Under the pieces are notes generated by a model. It made no database searches. It was not told the origin of the DNA and was given only the letters and a program-made list of their open reading frames with translations. From Saccharomycopsis fibuligera x Saccharomycopsis cf. fibuligera (lineage: Eukaryota > Ascomycota > Saccharomycetes > Ascoideales > Saccharomycopsidaceae): a stretch of 64,000 bases of DNA. This document shows, one piece after another, positions 32,179 to 41,553 of the stretch (position 1 is the stretch's first letter; each line of letters starts with the position of its first letter). Location: NCBI GenBank assembly GCA_001936135.1, contig CP012820.1, forward strand, positions 930,001 through 994,000. Reading direction: 5' to 3'. Made by a program: the position numbers and the translations under genes.

Positions 32179-32868
32179 ATGGTCAAGATTGACGAAGGCG
32201 ATCCCCTTGCCCCACAGTACGAGGCCCCATACCTCAAATTATACACCCTTGCCACTCCAAACGGTCAAAAAGTCACCGTTTTCCTTGAACTTTTGCACTT
32301 AGACTACCATGTCACCAAGATTGACATCAGCACCAATATCCAAAAAGAACCATGGTTCTTAAACTTGAACTTGAATGGCCGTATTCCAACTTTATCCGAC
32401 GTTGATGCTGAGGGCAACCGCACAACAATTAGTGAATCGGGGGCAATTTTACTTTATTTGGCCGACAAGTACGATAAGGATCGTAGATTCAGTTATGCTC
32501 CTGGTCATCCATTGTACTATGAACAATTGGAATGGCTTTTCTTCCAGGCTGCTGGATTGGGTCCAATGCAAGGCCAAGCTAACCATTTCCGCAGATATGC
32601 TCCTGAAAAGATCCCATACGGTATCAAGAGATACTCTGAGGAAACCAAGAGATTGTACGGGGTTCTTGAAGAAAAGTTGAAGAGAACCGGCACTGGGTAT
32701 TTAGTTGGTGACCATTTGACTATTGTCGACATCATCACTTATCCTTGGGTTAACAAGTACAACTGGGCTCTTGATGAGGAAATCCCACAGTTCCCATTGT
32801 TGAATAAGTGGTTGAAGAACATTGGCGAAATTCCTGAGGTGCAAAAGGGACTCAGCATTCCAGCTTAG
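32179..32868 (+). CDS. Glutathione S-transferase, Ure2-type
   Basis: The 229-residue protein has the two-part GST fold. The N-terminal thioredoxin-like half (about 12-98) contains LYTLATPNGQKV near the glutathione site and the NLNGRIPTL and SESGAILLYLADKY segments that bind the glutathione backbone. The C-terminal helical half contains LEWLFFQAAGLGPMQGQ and the GDHLTIVDI N-capping box. The wording closely resembles Ure2-like and Gtt-type GSTs of fungi, which conjugate or reduce with glutathione in the cytosol. It lacks the Asn-rich prion domain of S. cerevisiae Ure2, so it is more likely a detoxifying enzyme than a nitrogen regulator. The ATG at 32179 is chosen because the family homology starts soon after; the upstream open part starts at a TTG. 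It is convergent with CCP1. Confidence 0.9.
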   Translation: MVKIDEGDPLAPQYEAPYLKLYTLATPNGQKVTVFLELLHLDYHVTKIDISTNIQKEPWFLNLNLNGRIPTLSDVDAEGNRTTISESGAILLYLADKYDKDRRFSYAPGHPLYYEQLEWLFFQAAGLGPMQGQANHFRRYAPEKIPYGIKRYSEETKRLYGVLEEKLKRTGTGYLVGDHLTIVDIITYPWVNKYNWALDEEIPQFPLLNKWLKNIGEIPEVQKGLSIPA

Positions 32869-33227
32869 TGCTTGGGTGGTAAGCCGAGCCAACCCCTTAC
32901 GCTGGTGAACGTGGTGTTATTGTATTTAGGTGCCTAAATAGCATTACAATTTTTTAATCGTTTACATAACGAATAACAAAAAAAAAAGCTTTCATGAAAA
33001 ATTAAAAAAGAGCATGTATTTTTGCATCTTGTAAATCAAATTTGAAAATCTAAATAAAACTGTAAAAGGCAACTAGCTGTAAATATATGCTTCTAAAATT
33101 GAGCAATAACATAAAAGATTTGCTTAAAAACTCAAGAATAATTAGAAACTAAATCAAACTCTTTTGAGAAAACAAAAAAAAAAAAAAAAAAAAAAATAAA
33201 AAATCATCAATTCTCAGGACAAGATGC
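32869..33227. other. Convergent spacer GST/CCP1
   Basis: The spacer is AT-rich 3' sequence for both genes, with an A23 run at 33174-33196. No gene is seen. Confidence 0.5.
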
Positions 33228-34499
33228 TTAACTATCCTGTTCATCGAGGGTCTTAAACTGCCAAACTTCTTGGTCCTTTGGGAACTCGGTACCTAACTCA
33301 AGCAATCTGGCAAAAGCACCGGCAAAGACATTAAACAATTTTTCCTCGTCTTTAGCAAATTCTTGAGAGATTTTCTTAAATTTAGGGTCGAATACCAAGG
33401 CAAAATCAGTAGGAAGCATCATCAACGATTGAGTCTTTTTATCTTCGAATTGAGTTTGGCCGTCCCATTTCTTAATTTGCCATTCTTCATTAACCAACAA
33501 GTCGAAAAATTGGTTAGTCACCATGTTTGGAGAAAATGACCACGGGCCTTCGTAGCCAGTGTTTTCTTTATGGCACTTGCCAATAGTATGACCTACGCCA
33601 ATCAAAGCAACAGTTTCTTCATCAGTAAAATTGTTCAATCTTTTGAAAACCTCCCTAACGTGGGTAGCCCCTTGAGATGCATCTGGAAGTCTACCATGAG
33701 GAGGCTGATTAGTAGGCGGGAGATTTTGTCTACCTGGTCTCCAATTAATTTTTGGCCCGCTCATTTCCTGAATACCAACCACGCCCGCTAATGAAAACAA
33801 ATCGCCTCTGCTGATCCAGTCAAATTGTTTATGAATAGGTTCCAAGAATTTTCTAGCATGAATAAGACCGTTGTTACCTGGATCATTACTCTCGTAATCG
33901 TAGTGCATGGTGCCACCGTAATTTCCACCTCTTTTTTCCGATTTGTCGTCTTTATCATATGTGCCGCTTGCGTGCCATGCCAATCTGACAAGTATTGGGC
34001 CGTACCCAACGCCGCCGTCATACTCGTCTTCTTCCTCAATTTTTTTGGCGATGGCGTTGTAGACCTGCTGATATTCTTCCTTAGACTTGTGATCAGCAGT
34101 AGCTTTGTAGAGCCCGCCATCGGAGGCGCCGGTAGCGCCCGAAGAAGCGCCTCCGCTAGGCTTGCCGCCGTGAACTTCTTCCTTAAACTCTGGGTTTTCG
34201 TGGGTCATGACGTAGCTAGCGGTAGCAACTTTGGCCAATTTCTTGCCATGCGGGTTGCTTGTTGGTCTGTAGATGTAGTAACCGACCCCAGCAAGCGTGG
34301 CTACCGCGGCAGAGACCAAAAGCCATGAACCGCCGCCGCTCTTCTTTTCTGGTGTTGGCGCTTGCTGTCCGGCGAGTCTTTTGACAGACTGGGAAAAGCT
34401 GCGTTGAGTGTTACGCGAAGCTCTGGAAGCTATTCTCCCAGCCTGGAGGCCATTTTGGGCCTTCAAGATTAATTGCCTGTTGGCGGCAAGCTTGAACAT
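33228..34499 (-). CDS. CCP1: Cytochrome c peroxidase, mitochondrial
   Basis: The 423-residue protein has a basic presequence (1-45), a hydrophobic anchor at about 59-76 and a heme peroxidase domain from about 140. The distal catalytic residues are R172, W175 and H176 (VRLAWHASG), and the proximal heme ligand is H304. W320 corresponds to the radical-forming Trp of yeast CCP. It reduces hydrogen peroxide using cytochrome c in the intermembrane space. The protein is about 60 residues longer than S. cerevisiae Ccp1 (361). Much of the extra is a Gly/Ala/Ser-rich linker (about 110-135) between anchor and domain. The frame is open 20 codons upstream but starts there with TTG, so the first ATG (34497-34499) is used. 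A Yap1-like site and a TATA box lie upstream. Confidence 0.95.
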   Translation of the reverse strand: MFKLAANRQLILKAQNGLQAGRIASRASRNTQRSFSQSVKRLAGQQAPTPEKKSGGGSWLLVSAAVATLAGVGYYIYRPTSNPHGKKLAKVATASYVMTHENPEFKEEVHGGKPSGGASSGATGASDGGLYKATADHKSKEEYQQVYNAIAKKIEEEDEYDGGVGYGPILVRLAWHASGTYDKDDKSEKRGGNYGGTMHYDYESNDPGNNGLIHARKFLEPIHKQFDWISRGDLFSLAGVVGIQEMSGPKINWRPGRQNLPPTNQPPHGRLPDASQGATHVREVFKRLNNFTDEETVALIGVGHTIGKCHKENTGYEGPWSFSPNMVTNQFFDLLVNEEWQIKKWDGQTQFEDKKTQSLMMLPTDFALVFDPKFKKISQEFAKDEEKLFNVFAGAFARLLELGTEFPKDQEVWQFKTLDEQDS

Positions 34500-34752
34500 T
34501 GCTAGGGATGTCGATGGCGATGTCGATAAGATTAAAAATGTCTCACACTGTATGCACAACCGAGGGAGCTTGACTTGTATCAGCGGTCAACAAAAGAGAT
34601 AGTTCCGAACCGAGAGTAGAAAAAACTACCAATTGGAGTGGCTGGGTGGAGAAAAGGCGTACTGAGTTGTGCAAAAACAATTGAAGATGAACTGGCAAGG
34701 ACTAGAAAAGACAAGTCAGCGTCCGCGACAAAAAAGGAGGCAGTCTGTTTGT

Positions 34753-34761
34753 TTATATAAA
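34753..34761 (-). promoter_or_regulatory. Possible TATA box of CCP1
   Basis: TTATATAAA reads as a TATA element on the minus strand about 255 bp upstream of the CCP1 start. Confidence 0.35.
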
Positions 34762-34777
34762 GCACAAGTATAGCCGC

Positions 34778-34784
34778 TGACTAA
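34778..34784 (-). promoter_or_regulatory. Possible Yap1/Cap1-type site of CCP1
   Basis: The minus strand reads TTAGTCA, a known Yap1-family half-site variant, about 280 bp upstream of CCP1. Oxidative-stress control of a peroxide-reducing enzyme would make sense, but a 7-bp match alone is weak evidence. Confidence 0.3.
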
Positions 34785-35058
34785 GGCGCCCTACAGCGCT
34801 TGTGGCTGAATGGCCAGCCGTGTATACTGATAAATAATCGTAGTACTGCGTAAACCGCAAAAATCGTCCTGACAAATTCCCCGTGTGCCATTGGCCGGCC
34901 CCGCCTGCCTGACAAATGAAGGGAAATGACAAATTGCCCCGAGGCCTCGACGCGCAGCGTTGTCTGCAATTGCTGCCGGTGCTTATTGAGTGTTGGCCGC
35001 ACATTATGTTTGCATATGGACTACTAGCCACATACTAAGGTAATCCTGTATATTTGTG

Positions 35059-35090
35059 TGTCTGTATGTCTGTACGTCTGTATGTCTGTA
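35059..35090. repeat. 8-bp tandem repeat, 4 copies
   Basis: The unit TGTCTGTA occurs four times in a row, the third copy with one change. The unit is unlike Candida telomere units of about 23 bp, so it is a plain minisatellite. Confidence 0.9.
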
Positions 35091-35574
35091 TATTCATATA
35101 CATGGGCTGTTGTTGCCTGGCCTTTTGCGTTGCTACTTATTCGCAGAAGGCGGCCCGCCGCGGTGAAATTGATTACATCAGGCCATCGCAGTGTCTCATC
35201 TGTCGGGGCCAGCGCTGGGCTAAAATCCTGCGGGCTGTCACTGCGACAGGTGCCGGTATCGATAATTAAGGCGTTAACATCCCGCAAGCGTCGAGCGCTG
35301 ACAGTGACAGTCTCCCCGCACCACCACAAAATTGCTATAAGCACGCGCACATCGGGGCACGGTTAAAATTGCTACGCCCACCTCTACTTTTGGGGACACC
35401 CAGATATGCTAAACGAACATCATGAGTTTTTTTTTGTTTTCTGTAGCTCGACCATCGAGAGCAGAGGGGAAAAAAAAAGTATAGCAGAGGCAGCTTGCAA
35501 AAACAGAGTGCATGATTCAAGAAGTGATAGCTAGTACTTCCAAGCAACCATAGCGCCAAAACGACTGCACCAAA

Positions 35575-36714
35575 ATGCCGGAGCCGGACCACACTTGTAA
35601 TCTTGAGAACCTCAAGGAGCTACACCGTACTGTCCAGAAGTCAAACAAGCTCTACTCAGCGCTCATATCCGGTGGCAGTCGTCAGGACCTTCTGAAAATC
35701 GAAGCATCGACGGTGGAAAAACCGCTTGATGAGCTAATCAAGCTAGTAGTGTTGATTCATTCCAACGTAACCAAAATAGGCCTTGTTTTCAAATATCCGT
35801 TAGCCAAATCCAATTATAGTGCCGCGTACAAGCAGTTGCAGGAATATGCCAATATCTTCACCTTGTTGATCAGTGTGGTGAGTCAGATCAATTTGGAAAA
35901 CAAGTATAGTAAACTTTTGAAGAAAAGCATTGTCAGCAATCTTGGCAAGGTTTTCCTCGTGAACGAAGAAGTAGTGCAAGAGATTGGCAAGGTGTTGGAA
36001 TTTGACAATGCTGATGATAACGGTGCTAGCAAGGCCGAGATTGAGGCCGGAAATAAGCAAAGGTTGGTGGCTATAGGCAAGCTCTGGAATGCATGCGACG
36101 AGTTCCAAAAAGTGTTGCAGGAAGGCGAGGTGGCATTGCTCAATAATGAGGTCAGGCAATCAAACAAGATGGTGAATGACGCAGTGACCGATCTTGAAGA
36201 GTGGATTGAAAACCCAGAAGAAATCGACGATGATCCATTTGGTATTAATGATTTTTCCGACGTGGAAGATGACAACATAGCAAAAGGCAACAATGATGAC
36301 GATACCCAGTCACTCAGCGGCGAAAAGAAAGAAGACGACGATGCTGAGCTTGAAGATAAGATAGACTCAGCTAAAGTGTGGCTCAACAAAATTAAGCTCA
36401 TCAAACTACTATTCTCTTTGCTCAGTAGCACGCTCAAGAAACATGTTGCTGATCCTGCTAGCGTCGGCAACAAAATGCTCAACGACATTTATCAACAGCA
36501 GTTTGAAACTGTGGCGGCAGTTGATGAGCTAGTGTCATCTTTGACCATGGGCGGAAGTTTGAAAGAATTGCAAAACGTCTTCGAAGGATTAGTGAAAACC
36601 ACACAGCAGTTGAAAGGCTCGTTGGAAGGCTTGAACAAAGTGCGCAAAAGCGGTAACGAAAAAGCGGTTGAGTTACTAGAGTCATGGAATAAGAAGTTTG
36701 CTGAGACTATTTAA
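35575..36714 (+). CDS. Possible cyclin-D1-binding (GCIP)-like protein
   Basis: The 379-residue protein is mostly predicted helix. Its N-terminal half (about 45-215) has the spacing of the GCIP/cyclin-D1-binding protein 1 family, with a long series of amphipathic helices such as LDELIKLVVLIHSNV and LWNACDEFQKVL. An acidic Asp/Glu-rich linker spans about 217-262. The C-terminal helical half (265-379) includes WLNKIKLIKLLFSLLSSTL. No membrane segment or enzyme motif is visible. Family members in animals bind helix-loop-helix proteins and cyclin D, but a role in yeast is not established. The family call is moderate and rests on overall pattern, not on a diagnostic motif. The gene as such is well supported by length and ATG context. 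Confidence 0.65.
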   Translation: MPEPDHTCNLENLKELHRTVQKSNKLYSALISGGSRQDLLKIEASTVEKPLDELIKLVVLIHSNVTKIGLVFKYPLAKSNYSAAYKQLQEYANIFTLLISVVSQINLENKYSKLLKKSIVSNLGKVFLVNEEVVQEIGKVLEFDNADDNGASKAEIEAGNKQRLVAIGKLWNACDEFQKVLQEGEVALLNNEVRQSNKMVNDAVTDLEEWIENPEEIDDDPFGINDFSDVEDDNIAKGNNDDDTQSLSGEKKEDDDAELEDKIDSAKVWLNKIKLIKLLFSLLSSTLKKHVADPASVGNKMLNDIYQQQFETVAAVDELVSSLTMGGSLKELQNVFEGLVKTTQQLKGSLEGLNKVRKSGNEKAVELLESWNKKFAETI

Positions 36715-37114
36715 ATGCGGCCTTTTGGTCAACGAGATGTTAGTAATGCACGGATTGAAGTTTGTCAAAGTGATTGTTTAGCAAAAAAAAATTGTGTAGA
36801 TGTAGAAAAACGTTTATCTATAGATGTTGTGTGACTTCTGATTAGTGTTATATCAAATTATGACCACCAAGAAGGACTTATCACGGTTGCGTTAGTAATA
36901 TGTATAAATTGCGTAAAATATTTATTGGTACAGTGAATATCAACTAGATGTTGAGCAATTAAACTAGAATACATATCCTATTTTATAGAACAGCTAAAAA
37001 AGACCGAAAAAGTGAACAATGCAAAGTAGTGGTAAAACAAACTGAAGTTAGGAAAGCAGCAATGATTAAACGTTTTGAGAGTAAATGCAATGGAAAAATG
37101 GTTGCAAAGAGCCA
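36715..37114. other. Convergent spacer before SWD2
   Basis: This is a 400-bp AT-rich spacer between convergent genes. A TACTAAC box on the minus strand near 36890 has no matching exon. The 63-codon plus frame at its right edge overlaps SWD2 and is not supported. Confidence 0.5.
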
Positions 37115-38146
37115 TTATAATGTCCCACCAAGCTCCGGTAACCACATTGTTAACTCACTATCTGCAGTAGCAAGCATCATCAATTTTGGATTAAATAACA
37201 CCATTCTAGGCACTCCTTGATCGCTTTTCATTGATTTTATCGGCACTGTTGTGGCTGGCAGTTTCGGCACTTCATTTTTGAAATTATTAAGGTCCCAAAG
37301 CAATAATTTATTCTCTGCACCACCACTACCACCAAAAACAAACCTCCCATCCGGACTGAAACATACTGATCCTGTGTCTGGATAATTGCGTGGCTTCAAA
37401 GGACCATGGCCTTTAATTTTCGTTATCAAATCTCCCTCAAAGGAATCCATCACGTAATGGTATTGATAATTTGTGCCAATAAGCAAGAATTTACCATCAT
37501 TGGAAAATTCCAACTTATTCCAAAGCATCCGATCAAGCACCACTGGGTCCCTTTCGTATTTTTTCAAGTCAAATGTAATGAATGGCTCCTTATCATAATT
37601 ACGACAATCATATAAACCAATTTCTTTGGTAGTTGAATTCCCTACCGCGAACACCAATCCACTGGGATCATAAGCACAAATGTTGGGGTTCTTGCAAGTC
37701 ATATAACCTTGACAATTGGCAGTTCGAAGATCCCAAAGCCTGACACTGTTATCATATGACGCCGAGATGAAAGTATCGTCAATGGGATTAACTTCAAGCG
37801 AATTCACTAGTGCTTTGTGGCCTTTGAAATAACGAATATAAGTGTTATCATGCAATGACAAGTATCTAATAGTATGTTCATTTTTTGTCGATGCATAAAT
37901 GCAATTTTTCTGATGATGAGTAAATTTAGCCAAATGTGTCCCATATTTCTTGCTTAGAACGTTTTTGAAATGTTTGCCCAGCTTGCAGTCGTAAAGTTGA
38001 ATAGACTCATCAACCCCAGAAGAGATCAAGAATTGGCCGCTGTCGTCATAATCGAGCGAAGTAATGGGTGCGCGATCCTTGTGGTAGCGGAAAGTCTTTG
38101 CCGGCACAAAACTGCTGAAGAGACTGTCTGTTATTTTCGTGCTCAT
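37115..38146 (-). CDS. SWD2: WD40 protein Swd2 (COMPASS and cleavage/polyadenylation factor)
   Basis: The 343-residue protein consists of WD40 repeats. Clear repeat ends include ESIQLYDC, NSVRLWDLR, NKLLLWDLN and SELTMWLPE. The first residues (SLFSSFVPAKTFRYH) and the segment FKGHKALVNSLEVNP are characteristic of Swd2/WDR82, and the length fits (329 in S. cerevisiae). Swd2 is shared by the Set1 histone H3K4 methyltransferase complex and by the APT part of the cleavage/polyadenylation factor. It links H2B ubiquitination to methylation and transcription termination. The ATG is clear. It shares a 317-bp divergent promoter with the DUF1748 gene; that promoter carries a (CT)15 tract. Confidence 0.93.
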   Translation of the reverse strand: MSTKITDSLFSSFVPAKTFRYHKDRAPITSLDYDDSGQFLISSGVDESIQLYDCKLGKHFKNVLSKKYGTHLAKFTHHQKNCIYASTKNEHTIRYLSLHDNTYIRYFKGHKALVNSLEVNPIDDTFISASYDNSVRLWDLRTANCQGYMTCKNPNICAYDPSGLVFAVGNSTTKEIGLYDCRNYDKEPFITFDLKKYERDPVVLDRMLWNKLEFSNDGKFLLIGTNYQYHYVMDSFEGDLITKIKGHGPLKPRNYPDTGSVCFSPDGRFVFGGSGGAENKLLLWDLNNFKNEVPKLPATTVPIKSMKSDQGVPRMVLFNPKLMMLATADSELTMWLPELGGTL

Positions 38147-38222
38147 ATTTTTGCGCTTAATTTGTTGCTATTACAGAGAAAAGTTGTTATATAATGGGCA
38201 ATGGATAATGTTCTCGTTTCTG

Positions 38223-38259
<37 letters not shown>

Positions 38260-38463
38260 GCCCAAGACACGAACATATATTTCAATGTCTGATGCTTATT
38301 TGAAAAATTATAGGTTACCCTATGATAAATCTGCGTTTTAGTGCTGAGCGAACGGAGGCACTCTCACCGCGAGATATGATTCTTGAGATCGAGATAGAGA
38401 AGAAAGCACTTGATTGATGCTCATGATTGCAGGCTGAGTTCACTCGGGAACAGTACATCTACC
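38147..38463. promoter_or_regulatory. Divergent promoter SWD2 / DUF1748 gene
   Basis: The 317 bp between the two start codons must hold both promoters. A (CT)n tract is the only obvious element. No consensus TATA box stands out. Confidence 0.5.
38226..38255. repeat. (CT)15 microsatellite in promoter
   Basis: Thirty bases of uninterrupted CT lie 80 bp upstream of SWD2. Pyrimidine/GA tracts of this kind can exclude nucleosomes or bind GA-repeat factors. Confidence 0.95.
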
Positions 38464-38876
38464 ATGAGTCTAGGTGTAAGTATTGTTTCATGCTAGATAG
38501 AAAGATTTTATAAACCTCTTTACTAACTTTTCTCTCATAGATCGGAAAACTTTCCCACTACGCAGTGGACCTCCTTTTACTCTCCATGCTCCTCGCAGGC
38601 ATCCGCAGAGATACCGGGTTTTATCTCGAACCGTCACAGTTTTCCTCTTATGATGTTCGCCGTTATGTGGCCAAGTACCTTCTCTACGGTGAAAAAGCCT
38701 ACGACTATTTTGTCAGTTTAATCAGGTACAGTGGCTACTTCAAATTGCAGCGTTTTAATAACTTGAAACGCTTCGTTAACGATGTCAATGGCACTCTTGA
38801 TAGCGGTGACAAGATCCAGCCGCTTCACGACGAAGACGAGGAGTTCACTAATATTGGCAAAAACCACTTGAATTAG
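38464..38876 (+). CDS. Small DUF1748-like fungal protein, spliced
   Basis: Exon 1 is 38464-38475 (ATG AGT CTA GGT), the intron is 38476-38540 and exon 2 is 38541-38876, giving 115 residues. The intron starts GTAAGT, has TACTAAC at 38521-38527 and ends CATAG. The join yields MSLGIGKLSHYAVDLLLLSM followed by LLAGIRRDTGF. This is the typical start of the fungal DUF1748 family (short proteins, one N-terminal hydrophobic helix, then a conserved RRxTG). S. cerevisiae has small relatives of this type (Ego2/Ego4-like naming, from memory). The function is not firmly known. Residues 45-115 are an extra tail with an acidic end. Without the spliced exon the frame has no ATG at the conserved start, so splicing is required. 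Confidence 0.78.
38476..38540 (+). other. Spliceosomal intron of DUF1748 gene
   Basis: This 65-nt intron has GTAAGT, branch TACTAAC (38521-38527) and 3' ATAG, with 13 nt between branch box and exon. Confidence 0.85.
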
Positions 38877-39265
38877 ACTTTTTCCAGCTTTTACTTTTGC
38901 TTTAACTCTTGCTTTTATTTTGCTCTTTTTCTGGCTTTTTATTTTTTTCCCTTTTATTTCTTTCCCTTTTATTTTCACCACTTCGTTTTGTGTATATTAA
39001 ATCAAATCGTTTTGTAGACGGAGTTTCGTCCCCTTTGGAATGTAGTGCATGTAGCACAAAATTATTGCCTCCGGAACAAGAAATATCACATGAGAATAAG
39101 CCGAGAGTTTCGAGGGTTTTGCCTAGAGCGGTGGAAAAAAATTGGTCATAGACAATAATGATGACGATCTATGGTGATGAGTCGTCAGGGAACGCTTTTT
39201 TACAGTGCTCTTTAAAGCTGTAACCCATATTACACTACAACGACAACACAAAAAACTGCTGCACC
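38877..39265. other. Intergenic spacer, SHM1 promoter
   Basis: This 389-bp spacer is very T-rich in its first 100 bases (the 3' end of the DUF1748 gene). The rest should be the SHM1 promoter. No gene is seen. Confidence 0.5.
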
Positions 39266-40838
39266 ATGTTGAAACAAGCTTTAAGATCTTCTTTGCGCTC
39301 CACTAGTGCTCTCCGTCTAGCTGTTGCTAGGCCATTGGCTTCAAGCGTATGTTGACATTTTGTGATATAATGTATGATTTACTAATAATAATAGTGCACT
39401 TCTTACTAACTTCTACTAACAGCGTTCTTATGCTCTTTCTACCAATGAAATCAACTTGATCTCCAAACATGTTGATGAGATTGATCCAGAAATGGCTGAG
39501 ATTCTCAAAAAGGAAAAACAAAGACAAAAGAACTCCATCACGTTGATTCCATCGGAAAATTTCACCTCCCAAGCTGTCATGGATCTTTTGGGGTCCCCAA
39601 TGCAAAACAAGTACTCTGAAGGGTACCCAGGTGAAAGATACTATGGCGGTAATGAATTCATCGACGAAGCTGAATCTTTGTGTCAAAAGAGAGCCCTCGA
39701 AGCTTTCAACTTGGATCCAGCTTTATGGGGTGTTAATGTGCAGCCACTTTCTGGTGCTCCGGCTAACTTGTACGCTTATTCTGCTGTCTTGAACGTTGGC
39801 GATAGACTTATGGGTCTTGACTTGCCCCATGGCGGTCATTTGTCCCACGGTTACCAAACCAACACTACCAAAATTTCTTACATTAGTAAGTACTTCCAAA
39901 CAATGCCTTACAGATTAGACGAAAATACCGGAATCATTGATTACGATCAATTAGCTAAATCTGCTGAACTTTTTAGACCAAAAGTCATTGTTGCTGGTGC
40001 TAGTGCTTACTCTAGAGTCATTGACTACAAGAGAATTAAGCAAATCGCTGACAAAGTTGGTGCTTATGTCTTATCTGACATGGCCCACATTTCCGGTTTG
40101 GTCTCTGCTGGTGTCACTGAATCTCCATTCCCAAATTCTGATATCGTCACTACCACCACCCACAAATCCCTCAGAGGTCCAAGAGGTGCCATTATCTTTT
40201 ACAGAAAAGGGCTCAGAAAGACCACTAAAAAGGGTAAAGAAATCTTTTATGACTTGGAAAAGAAAATTAATTTTTCTGTATTCCCAGCTCACCAAGGTGG
40301 TCCTCACAATCACACCATCTCTGCTTTAGCAGTGGCTTTGAAGCAAACTCAAGCACCGGAATACAAAGAATATCAAAAGAAAATTGTTTCCAATGCTGCA
40401 GTTTTCGCTGATGCCTTGCTCGCTAGAGACTTGAAACTTGTTTCTGGTGGTACTGATAACCATTTGGTGTTGATTGATTTGCGTAACAGAAACATTGACG
40501 GTGCTAGAGTAGAAGCAGTTTTGGAAAGAATTAACATTGCTGCCAACAAAAATACTGTTCCTGGTGACAAGTCTGCCTTGTTTCCATCCGGATTACGTGT
40601 CGGTACTCCAGCAATGACTACTAGAGGTTTTGACAATGCTGAATTTGAAAAGGTTGCTGAGTACATTGACGTTGCCGTGAAGATTGCTCTTGACTTGAAG
40701 AGTAAAGTTCAAGGTGATTCACCAAAAGAATTATTGGCCAATTTTAAAAAGGCCGCTGATGAATCCGCTGAAATTAAAAAGGTGGCTGAAGAAGTTAAAG
40801 CTTGGGTTAGTCAATACCCATTGCCTGGGGAATTGTAG
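39266..40838 (+). CDS. SHM1: Serine hydroxymethyltransferase, mitochondrial, spliced
   Basis: Exon 1 is 39266-39346 (27 codons), the intron is 39347-39422 and exon 2 is 39423-40838, giving 498 residues. Exon 1 encodes an Arg/Leu/Ser-rich, acid-free mitochondrial presequence ([20 protein letters not shown]). The join creates a likely cleavage region at RSYALST. The enzyme part has SLIPSEN-like [24 protein letters not shown] and the PLP-binding [12 protein letters not shown] with the active-site Lys. It converts serine and tetrahydrofolate to glycine and methylene-THF. The presequence separates it from cytosolic Shm2. The length is close to S. cerevisiae Shm1 (490). The codon use looks like a highly expressed gene. 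An A29 run (40850-40878) follows the stop. Confidence 0.95.
39347..39422 (+). other. Spliceosomal intron of SHM1
   Basis: This 76-nt intron starts GTATGT. It has TACTAAC at 39404-39410 and again at 39414-39420, directly before the terminal AG. The first box is at the right distance (12 nt) to be the branch site. Confidence 0.9.
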
Positions 40839-40849
40839 GGGGTTAATTC

Positions 40850-40880
<31 letters not shown>

Positions 40881-41501
40881 TAGAGAACGCTGCTAAACAA
40901 AGAATTATATTAGCAATTAAATGGACGATAAAGTAGAAGTCTTAGAAAATATTAATTGTAGATGGTGCTTCGAGCCAGCCGGACAAGTAGTTACTTGGCC
41001 ACTAAACCTCTCTTGAGTTATAGGATAACATTTTAACATTTTTGAAAGAGACCACAGATGCTAAAATGTGCTTTCTATAATAGAATTTGAGATATCTTGT
41101 TGCCTTTTTTTAGTTTTCTATTGTCATGACTTGTAATTTCTCTATAAGTCTCTTCCCCATAGTACTATTCTGCGTTCCTACAAATGAAGTAAACCATATC
41201 ATGAAGAGAGGTTTTGATTTGATAACATATGCGCATAAGAAAGATGGTACTAAAAGAACTCAATATATAATAGAAAATAATCGTTACTAAAAATTTGAAA
41301 GTAATACAAAGAAGAAATTTCATAGAATCTATAACAGTAGGAAGACAACAAAAGAATATTGAAAATGCATATATATATATCGTAAGACTAAGCAAAACGT
41401 ACTAAGTAGCAAAAAACATAATGTAAACATAGAAAAAATGGTTTAAAAAACAAACACAAACACAAACACAAACATCAACGTAAACTTTTGAGTAGTGTAA
41501 A

Positions 41502-41540
<39 letters not shown>

Positions 41541-41553
41541 AACCCAAAATTCT
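40839..41553. other. Convergent spacer with A29 and A36 tracts
   Basis: The spacer holds A29 at 40850-40878, an (ACAAAC)n stretch near 41452-41474 and A36 at 41503-41538. Each poly-A run sits next to a stop codon of one of the flanking convergent genes. No gene is seen. Confidence 0.55.

Larger units (their letters stand above)
34500..35574. other. Divergent promoter region CCP1 / GCIP-like gene
   Basis: This 1.07-kb region is relatively GC-rich for the window. It contains a CCP1 TATA-like box, a Yap1-like site and an 8-bp repeat at 35059-35090. No additional gene is supported. Confidence 0.5.

Noticed and set aside
35059-35090. TGTCTGTA repeats as interstitial telomere sequence
   Set aside because: Candida-type telomere units are about 23 bp with a GGATGT-like core, which this lacks.
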